NCBI GenBank assembly: GCA_026991055.1
Contig: JALXCE010000287.1
Span: 1 to 12,577, forward strand
Reading direction: 5' to 3'
Length of the DNA stretch: 12,577 bases
Source: Caldifarciminota bacterium
GTDB lineage: Bacteria > Hydrothermota > Hydrothermia > B15-G9 > WFZT01
A program made the translations under genes and the position numbers. The notes below the pieces were generated by a model, which was not told where the DNA came from, did not search any database, and saw only the letters and a program-made list of their open reading frames with translations. Below, one piece after another: positions 5,637-11,425 of the stretch (positions are counted from its first letter, which is position 1; each line of letters begins with the position of its first letter).

Positions 5637-6271
5637 GCAGTACGATAATTTTTCTGATTCTTTTTGCTGTAGCGATTCCGTTTTCGCTACTAACTCAATA
5701 TTTTGCAGAAAGGAAACAATCTGTAGTTTTCACTCTCGTATTCTCAATCCTCTTTCCTCTCCTATCTATTCCCATTTACAGGAAATTTTCTCACTCATTT
5801 GAATTTTATTACTTCGCCTTTCTGCTCCTTGTTCTTATGGGAATAGCCTATGTGGATTTCTTAACCGAGGGCATCCCTCAGCTCTATACGCACACAGGCA
5901 TTGTGCTTGGGGTTATCTTTAGCTATTTTACTAAATTTCCGGGACTAAAATCCTCTCTATGGGGCGCTGGTATCGGACTGGTGACATTTGGCATTCTTAA
6001 GCTTATATCTGACATGATGATGCGAAAAGAATCCTTTGGACTTGGCGACATCAAGCTTCTTACCATGATTGGCGCATTCGGTGGCCCTTATTTGCTTCTT
6101 GTCGGAATCGTCGGAGGCTCCTTCATTGGCCTCATCTACGCCATATGGAGGATTTTGAAAACAGGCGAAAAGCGCGTGCCTTTTGGCCCTTTTATTTCTC
6201 TTGCGGCCTACCTGGGGATTATCTTCAGGCCAGAAATACTCAAATTTCTTCAAAAAATCCTTGTCTCTTGA
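5633..6271 (+). CDS. Prepilin peptidase (A24 family), probable CTG start, no methylase domain
   Basis: An aspartic prepilin peptidase that would cleave the leader of type IV pilins at the cytoplasmic membrane. The catalytic pair is D75 in YVDFLTEGIP and D139 in the GxGD motif FGLGDIKL; the 64-residue spacing equals that of TcpJ (D125/D189). The frame is open far upstream, but the first canonical start is ATG 5837, which would delete roughly three membrane helices. No ATG, GTG or TTG occurs in frame between the Roadblock gene's end and 5837. CTG at 5633 has an AGGAG (5621-5625) 7 nt upstream and forms CTGA with the preceding TGA, mirroring the ATGA overlaps elsewhere; this gives 212 residues and about seven helices. 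The N-terminal methyltransferase domain with Cys motifs found in PilD is absent, so pilins may not be N-methylated, or another enzyme does it. Confidence 0.82.
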   Translation: MSSTIIFLILFAVAIPFSLLTQYFAERKQSVVFTLVFSILFPLLSIPIYRKFSHSFEFYYFAFLLLVLMGIAYVDFLTEGIPQLYTHTGIVLGVIFSYFTKFPGLKSSLWGAGIGLVTFGILKLISDMMMRKESFGLGDIKLLTMIGAFGGPYLLLVGIVGGSFIGLIYAIWRILKTGEKRVPFGPFISLAAYLGIIFRPEILKFLQKILVS

Positions 6272-6295
6272 CCTGGTTTGGTTAATACTTATTAT
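6268..6295 (+). promoter_or_regulatory. Possible internal promoter before the TPR gene
   Basis: TTGACC (6268-6273; 5 of 6) and TATTAT (6290-6295; 5 of 6) are 16 bp apart, with a predicted start near 6302, just ahead of AGGAG (6304-6308). The 43-bp A/T-rich gap here is the largest in the pilus operon, so a secondary promoter is plausible but untested. Confidence 0.35.
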
Positions 6296-6314
6296 TAATT
6301 TTTAGGAGTTTATC

Positions 6315-7328
6315 ATGAAATTCGCCACAATAAATGATGCCATAGACTTTTACACAAAGCTTGCCGCCGAGAATCCTGAAAACTCTGTAATCCTGAATAC
6401 ACTTGGTGACCTCTACGTGAAGGCTGGAGATCGTGCAAAGGCCCTTAATTACTACCGACAGGCCATGGAAATCCTTGAGAAAAACACAAACTACCAAAAT
6501 GCCATAGCCATTGGGAAAAAGATTTTAAGGTATGTGGGGAAGAATCCTGAGACACTTGTAAAAATTGCCAAGCTTTACACAAAAATCGGTGATTACCGAG
6601 AGGCAATCAGATATGTTTTACTAATTGAACCGGAGGAAGTGGACCTGGACCACGCAGAAGAGGTCACGGGACTGATAGAATTTTTGATTTCTACCATTGA
6701 TAACCCTGAGGTGAAATTAAAACTTTCAAGAATTTCAGACGCAATAAAAGAGAGGCTCCAGGCCACACCGGAACCTGCTGAAGAATTTGACCTTCTCGGA
6801 TTCGCAGAATCCGCTGAGGATATGCCACCTCTCCTTGAGGAAGCCACAATTAAAATAGGTGAAGATGCCATTATTGACCTTTCAGTTCCACAGGAGACTG
6901 TTGAAAGACCCACAAAAAAGGTGGAGCCAGAGTTTCTTGAAGGAGTCTTAAAAAATCTCTCTGAAGACGTATACCAGACAAGCGACAATTACAACGAGCA
7001 GATAAAAGTTTTAATGGATGCGGGCTTTTACAAGGAGGCTCTCTGGCTATTGCACAATCTTCCGCAGGATTTGAGGAAAAGCCTTCCCTTTTATGAGATG
7101 CTTTTGAGATGTCTCGTCGAGACCAACAGAGTTGATGAAATTAAAGCAATAATTAATGACCTGGGTAGTGGTGACTCTGCAGAGTTCATTTATTACACAG
7201 CGCGCGCTTACGAACTCATCAAAGAGAACGAAAAGGCGCTCACGTGTTATTACAAATTAAGATCACTTTACGGTGACTTTAAAGATGTTAATGAAAGAAT
7301 ACAAAAACTTAGGAGTGGGATAAAATGA
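6315..7328 (+). CDS. TPR-repeat protein of the pilus operon
   Basis: A 337-residue cytosolic protein with no signal peptide or membrane helix. The N-terminal part (about 5-105) carries tetratricopeptide repeats: PENSVILNTLGDLYVKAGDRAKALNYYRQAM and NPETLVKIAKLYTKIGDYREAIRYVLLIEP. A variable acidic linker follows (about 150-215, e.g. PEPAEEFDLLGFAESAEDMPP). The C-terminal part (about 225-335) is helical with further TPR-like pairs (KVLMDAGFYKEALWLLHNLP, AEFIYYTARAYELIKENEKALTCYYKL). TPRs are protein-protein scaffolds; a role in organising the pilus base or the adjacent Roadblock and AAA+ proteins is inference. The start ATG 6315 follows AGGAG by 6 nt. Its stop overlaps the next gene's ATG as ATGA (7325-7328), so synthesis of the two proteins is probably coupled. 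I cannot match it to a named pilus protein such as PilF or FimV. Confidence 0.78.
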   Translation: MKFATINDAIDFYTKLAAENPENSVILNTLGDLYVKAGDRAKALNYYRQAMEILEKNTNYQNAIAIGKKILRYVGKNPETLVKIAKLYTKIGDYREAIRYVLLIEPEEVDLDHAEEVTGLIEFLISTIDNPEVKLKLSRISDAIKERLQATPEPAEEFDLLGFAESAEDMPPLLEEATIKIGEDAIIDLSVPQETVERPTKKVEPEFLEGVLKNLSEDVYQTSDNYNEQIKVLMDAGFYKEALWLLHNLPQDLRKSLPFYEMLLRCLVETNRVDEIKAIINDLGSGDSAEFIYYTARAYELIKENEKALTCYYKLRSLYGDFKDVNERIQKLRSGIK

Positions 7329-8449
7329 GTCAAATTAAGCTTTTAAATGACCTTGTTTCTGCAGGCTTGATAACGGCCAGTGATAAGGAAGAAATCATCA
7401 AAAAGCAATGGGATTCGGGGGAAAGTATTGAAAGAATCCTCATTGACAATGGCTACATATCAGAAGATAGACTCCTGAATTTTATTTCCCGGAAATACAG
7501 ACTGCCCATGGTTTCCTTGCACAACCTTTCTGTAGACGAAGAGGCCACCTATCACATCCCGGCCTATCTTGCAAAGAAACTAAATCTTATACCGGTAAGA
7601 CGGATTGATAAAAATCTTATAGTTGCCGTTGCCGAGCCTTTCAACGAGACCATTTTATCCGAACTCAGGAAGGTGACGGATTTAAAATTTGTGCCACTCC
7701 TTGCAAAAAAATCTGAGATTGATGAAAAAATTCAGGAATTCTATGACCACCGTGGGGAGGAAATTAAGGAAGTATCCACTCCTCCCGCTGAAATGCTGGA
7801 GAAAAAAGAGCTCCCCGGAAGTTTTGAAAAATTTATAGTGGGGCCCAACAATGAGAAGGCATACAAACTTGCCCTCGCATTCGTGAAATCAGAGATTGAG
7901 AGCCTTCTCATCGTTGGAGACACAGGAACCGGTAAGACCTATCTTCTTGGTGCCATTGATGGGGCCCTTAAAAAGTCTGGTAAAAAATCACTTGCGATGA
8001 GTGTTCCTGAATTTGAGAGCTCATACCAGAAATTTAAAGACAACGGTCAACTGTCCCACCTGAGAGAGTTTATCCTTTCACATGATGTTTTTATAATTGA
8101 CGAGATCGAGCTTTTGCAAAATAGGCCGTACTTGCAGGAGGAAGTGGAATTTATACTTGAGAGGTTTCAGCAAGATGGGAAGCAAACCGCTGCGGCCACC
8201 ATGGTGCCGGTTTCTGAGCTGAGGGCTGTCTCAAGAAAACTGGTCTCCCTTCTCGGCTCGATGATCGAGGTGGAACTGGGTGAGCTGGACAGAGACACAG
8301 CAATGAGATACTTGAATTCTGGCGGATTTGGCCTAACTCAGCTGGATATAGAGACCATCCTCAAGGAGAATCCACGTACATTCCGGGAGCTTGAAGGCAT
8401 TGTGAAAAAAGTCCTTGCTATCAAGAAGTTTCTGAGCTCCAGCTACTAA
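7325..8449 (+). CDS. MshEN/T2SSE_N domain fused to a DnaA-like AAA+ ATPase domain
   Basis: A 374-residue cytosolic protein of unusual architecture. Residues about 4-60 contain two tandem MshEN-type motifs (LVSAGLITASDKEEIIKKQ, ILIDNGYISEDRLLNFISRK) and 75-140 the second half of a PilB/GspE N-domain (IPAYLAKKLNLIPVRR..LIVAVAEPFN..EFYDH). After an acidic linker, 165-374 resemble DnaA domain III: SFEKFIVGPNNEKAYKLAL, Walker A GDTGTGKT (198-205), Walker B FIIDE (D259, E260), sensor-2 FRELEG (R354). DnaA's Box VII arginine (SRF) appears replaced (S308-L309-L310), and domain IV (DNA binding) is absent, as in Hda. MshEN domains bind c-di-GMP in some secretion ATPases; here the RLG residues of both motifs are altered, so binding is doubtful. 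There is no PilB/PilT-type motor core. AGGAG (7311-7315) lies 9 nt before the ATG. It is coupled to the TPR gene and ends 1 nt before the PilM-N fusion. Confidence 0.83.
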   Translation: MSQIKLLNDLVSAGLITASDKEEIIKKQWDSGESIERILIDNGYISEDRLLNFISRKYRLPMVSLHNLSVDEEATYHIPAYLAKKLNLIPVRRIDKNLIVAVAEPFNETILSELRKVTDLKFVPLLAKKSEIDEKIQEFYDHRGEEIKEVSTPPAEMLEKKELPGSFEKFIVGPNNEKAYKLALAFVKSEIESLLIVGDTGTGKTYLLGAIDGALKKSGKKSLAMSVPEFESSYQKFKDNGQLSHLREFILSHDVFIIDEIELLQNRPYLQEEVEFILERFQQDGKQTAAATMVPVSELRAVSRKLVSLLGSMIEVELGELDRDTAMRYLNSGGFGLTQLDIETILKENPRTFRELEGIVKKVLAIKKFLSSSY

Positions 8450-8450
8450 T

Positions 8451-10103
8451 ATGCCCATAGGTCTTTTTAAAAACGGCAAAACTTCCTCAGTCGTCAGTAT
8501 AGACATTGGTTCCAAACAGATAAAAGTTGTAGAGCTTGAAAAGAAGGGTGGGGAGGTTCATGTCAAAAATATCGGCTATACAAGCACTCCTCCTGAGAGT
8601 GTAGTCGCCAAAGAAATCATTGACCGCGACGTAATTGCCGAGGAGATCAGAAATCTCCTCGATAAACTTAAAATTTCTAACAACTATGCTGTAACCGCAG
8701 TTGGCGGCAAAAATCTCATTATAAAAAACTTTCTTATTTCTCCTTCCGAGTCGCATGAAATAGAGGAACGTATAGTTGAAGAAGCCCAGAAGGTCCTTCC
8801 ATTTGACATAGAAACTGTCTTCTGGGATTACTGGATACTGCCACCAAGGGAAGGTTCAGAGGATATCCCGGTCTATATCGTTGCCACCAGACAGGAAACG
8901 GTTTACATGATCGAGGACTCACTTAAGTTTGCCGGTCTCGAGCTTAGAATATTGGATGCAGCACCTCTTTCGCTTATAAACACTGTAAAATTCAACTATA
9001 ACCTTGATCCAAACAGGAATTATCTAATCGTTGATATTGGTTTTGAAGGCTCCTCATTCATTACAATTTCAAACGGGATTTACTACGATCATCAGGATGG
9101 GGATTTCTCAGTCAAAAAATACATCGAATCACTGACGAGGTTTATGAACATATCCTATGAGGAAGCATTCCAGTATCTCTTTGACTCTGAACTTCCATCT
9201 GAGCTTTCTGCGAGTTTCGAGACTATCGTAAACGGCCTCAATCAATCCCTTGCAGATGAAATTCAGAGGTATCTTTCAATCTCCGGGCTTGATATCAATA
9301 CGGTGTTTCTCACCGGCGGTGGAGTAAACATTAAAAACATCCTCGAGCCTCTAAAAACAGTTTTTCCTGACTACGAATTCGTCATTGTCAATCCTCTGAA
9401 AAATGTGAAGGATGCGGCGGAGATAGAGGAAAAATTCGACCTTAGTGAAAAAGAGCAGAGGCTGTTTTCGCTCGCCATTGGAGCAGGTTTACGGGGCCTC
9501 GAAATCTCCACCGAGACACTCATAAACTTAAGTCCTCACAAAAAGGTAGCGAAGAAGATAAAAATTCCACCCATTGTGGGAAATTTGATCGCTCCCCTTA
9601 TTGTCCTTGCATCATCGGCAATATTTGTACTTCTAATGAACCATGAGCAAAATGCCACCTATGCCCTGCTTCAAAGGCAGAAACAGGAAATCGAGCAGGA
9701 GAAAAAGCTACTTGGTGACAAGCTCAGAATCATGCAGGAAATTGATAAGAAAAAGCAGGAGCTTTCTCAAAAGGTAAATGTCATCAAGGAAATTACAAAA
9801 GACAGGGCATTTTATCTTGAGGTTTTAAACGATATCAATAGAAACATCCCCCCAAATATCTGGCTCTCGGAGATAAAGGAAGAGATAGAGGGGGGAACAA
9901 GGAGATTTCTTGTAAGTGGTGGGGCTTTTACGTCTATTGAAGTTTCAAATTTCATGAAAAGGCTGTCAGCATCCAAAAATCTCTGGGAAAAGGTAGACCT
10001 TATTTTTATGAAAAAGAACGAATTCCAGGGAGCAGGTTACCTTACGTTCCAGATCGTGCTGTATCCGAAAATCGGAGGTGAAACTGGTGGACCTCAATCT
10101 TGA
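8451..10103 (+). CDS. PilM-PilN fusion protein of the T4P alignment complex
   Basis: A 550-residue protein joining two normally separate pilus proteins. Residues 1-355 are PilM, an actin-like (FtsA-type) cytoplasmic ATP-binding protein: phosphate-1 SVVSIDIGSKQIKVVELE (12-29), phosphate-2 VDIGFEGSSF (194-203), adenosine motif LTGGG (287-291). Directly after follows PilN: the conserved N-terminal INLSPHKK (358-365), one membrane helix (about 373-396), a coiled coil (about 400-450) and a periplasmic alpha/beta domain to the end (IPPNIWLSEIKEE...). In other bacteria PilM docks onto the INLLP segment of PilN; here the segment is covalently attached. The layout is that of T2SS GspL, which combines both parts. 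The reading frame is continuous with no sign of a frameshift. It starts 1 nt after the AAA+ gene's stop; no clear Shine-Dalgarno is seen. Its end overlaps pilO by 17 nt. Confidence 0.92.
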   Translation: MPIGLFKNGKTSSVVSIDIGSKQIKVVELEKKGGEVHVKNIGYTSTPPESVVAKEIIDRDVIAEEIRNLLDKLKISNNYAVTAVGGKNLIIKNFLISPSESHEIEERIVEEAQKVLPFDIETVFWDYWILPPREGSEDIPVYIVATRQETVYMIEDSLKFAGLELRILDAAPLSLINTVKFNYNLDPNRNYLIVDIGFEGSSFITISNGIYYDHQDGDFSVKKYIESLTRFMNISYEEAFQYLFDSELPSELSASFETIVNGLNQSLADEIQRYLSISGLDINTVFLTGGGVNIKNILEPLKTVFPDYEFVIVNPLKNVKDAAEIEEKFDLSEKEQRLFSLAIGAGLRGLEISTETLINLSPHKKVAKKIKIPPIVGNLIAPLIVLASSAIFVLLMNHEQNATYALLQRQKQEIEQEKKLLGDKLRIMQEIDKKKQELSQKVNVIKEITKDRAFYLEVLNDINRNIPPNIWLSEIKEEIEGGTRRFLVSGGAFTSIEVSNFMKRLSASKNLWEKVDLIFMKKNEFQGAGYLTFQIVLYPKIGGETGGPQS

Positions 10104-10683
10104 TTTCTTCAAAAAGTCAAAGAACATCTGGGGCACGCTGATTGTTGTCGAGATACTTTTCCTTGGATGGTACTATTACAAGGTTTATTCTCCCAAAAAG
10201 CAAAAAATATCGGAGCTCAGGACAACCATTAATAACGAGCAAATGATACTTCAAAAGTACAGGGCAAAGCTCAAAAATTTTGCAAAGGTTAAGGCTGAAG
10301 CCGATTCCATTGAACAACTCTGGAATCAGCTCAATAAAATTCTCCCGTCAGAGTCTCAGGTGCCACTATGGATAAAAAAGATCGCCCTCACAGGCATCAG
10401 GAATCACCTCGAATTTACCATGTTTAAACCCATGCCTACAAGCGCAAAGGGGTTTTACACCATTTATCCTATTGAGATTGACCTTGTAGGCTCTTATCAC
10501 AATTTTGGGAAGTTTGTGGAAGACCTTACGAATTCACCTCAGGTCACCAAAATTTCGAATCTTGACGTTACTGCCTTCTCATCTAAAGATTTTCCAGAAT
10601 TTACGATTAAGGCACATTTTACACTGCAGGTATATGTTTTCACTGGAAGAGCAGTTAAGGCACTTTTAAATGAAGGTAAATAG
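10087..10683 (+). CDS. pilO: PilO-like inner-membrane pilus alignment protein
   Basis: A 198-residue bitopic membrane protein: short cytoplasmic N-terminus, one helix (about 14-33, IWGTLIVVEILFLGWYYY), a periplasmic coiled coil (about 36-85, KISELRTTINNEQMILQKYRAKL..), and a ferredoxin-like domain (about 90-190) with the PilO-typical LPSESQVPLWIKKIALTGIRNHLEF and IEIDLVGSYHNFGKFVEDLTNSPQVTKISNL. PilO dimerises with PilN and binds PilP in the periplasm. I chose GTG 10087 because GGAGG (10074-10078) lies 8 nt upstream; the GTG at 10078 overlaps that site. It overlaps the PilM-N fusion gene at its start and the PilP-like gene by 14 nt at its end, so translation of the block is likely coupled. 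Length is normal for the family. Confidence 0.9.
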   Translation: MDLNLDFFKKSKNIWGTLIVVEILFLGWYYYKVYSPKKQKISELRTTINNEQMILQKYRAKLKNFAKVKAEADSIEQLWNQLNKILPSESQVPLWIKKIALTGIRNHLEFTMFKPMPTSAKGFYTIYPIEIDLVGSYHNFGKFVEDLTNSPQVTKISNLDVTAFSSKDFPEFTIKAHFTLQVYVFTGRAVKALLNEGK

Positions 10684-11425
10684 CAAGCTCATACTCATAG
10701 GACTTTTATTGACCGGCATCCTCAGCGCATACAATGAGCTAACGGATATTTATTTTGAAAAGCAGCCGGGATTTGCTGAAATTATGCTAAAATTCAGACA
10801 GGAAGTGGAAATCTACAGAAACTACATGGAGAAGAACAAAGTGGTCCTCTTTTTCTCCTACATGGATTATTTCAAAGACCTGAGGAAGATCGATGTAAAC
10901 ACGGCCAATGTAAAATACATTTCCATCAAACCCGGGAAAAACCACACACTTAAAGTCATAATCGTGGAAAAAGAAAGAAGCGACTATAAGGTGGAAACCG
11001 TGGGCAACATTATGACGGTTAGAATTTTCCCTCCCAAATTGACAAAGGAAAAGCCCGAAAGTGTCGCTGTCCTGCCCCAGATACAGCCTTCAACGATAAA
11101 GCAAATTCTTCATTTAAAAACTGTAAGATACCAGACATATGGAAAGCCGGACATATTTAAAACTTTGATAAACGAAAAGGCGGATTCATTGCTCCTTGAT
11201 CCGCTGACAGCAAAACTGGTGGGCGTGATTATGAAGGGAAGGCACAAATTGGGCATCTTTCAGGACAGGTCCAAGAAAACGTTTATCCTTAAAGAGGGAG
11301 CAAGGGTGAAAAACGGGAAACTGTGGAAATTGACAGAAAATCAGGCAATTTTCCTTGTCGGCTTGCGTGGATATGCAAGAACTATTAGAATTAAGCTAAA
11401 AAACCCGATGGAAGCGATTCGATGA
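10670..11425 (+). CDS. Periplasmic AMIN-like plus PilP-like protein
   Basis: A 251-residue exported protein with a signal peptide (MKVNSKLILIGLLLTGILSA, probable cleavage after A20); there is no lipobox Cys, unlike the lipoprotein PilP of proteobacteria. Residues about 25-121 look like an AMIN-type beta domain (FAEIMLKFRQEVEIYR...MTVRIFPPK), a module usually found at the N-terminus of PilQ that binds peptidoglycan. Residues about 155-243 look like the PilP domain: YGKPDIFKTLI (cf. the RDPF motif), then LVGVIMKGRHKLGIFQDRSKKTFILKEGARVKNGKLWKLTENQAIFLV. The protein would link the PilN/PilO coiled coils to the secretin. Position between pilO and pilQ is exactly that of pilP. The ATG overlaps the pilO 3' end, and its own TGA overlaps the pilQ ATG. 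The AMIN call is weaker than the PilP call. Confidence 0.78.
   Translation: MKVNSKLILIGLLLTGILSAYNELTDIYFEKQPGFAEIMLKFRQEVEIYRNYMEKNKVVLFFSYMDYFKDLRKIDVNTANVKYISIKPGKNHTLKVIIVEKERSDYKVETVGNIMTVRIFPPKLTKEKPESVAVLPQIQPSTIKQILHLKTVRYQTYGKPDIFKTLINEKADSLLLDPLTAKLVGVIMKGRHKLGIFQDRSKKTFILKEGARVKNGKLWKLTENQAIFLVGLRGYARTIRIKLKNPMEAIR

Noticed and set aside
5837..6271. ATG 5837 as the start of the prepilin peptidase
   Set aside because: The upstream in-frame sequence is continuous and encodes membrane helices needed before the first catalytic Asp; the N-terminus would be cut inside a helix.
6593..6988. 131-residue minus-strand open frame
   Set aside because: Antisense to the TPR gene, Ser-rich shadow composition, no ribosome binding site and no recognisable domain.
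8451..10103. Two separate genes pilM and pilN merged by a missed stop
   Set aside because: The frame is continuous, no start codon with a ribosome binding site lies near the junction, and the PilM C-terminus leads directly into the INLSP motif.
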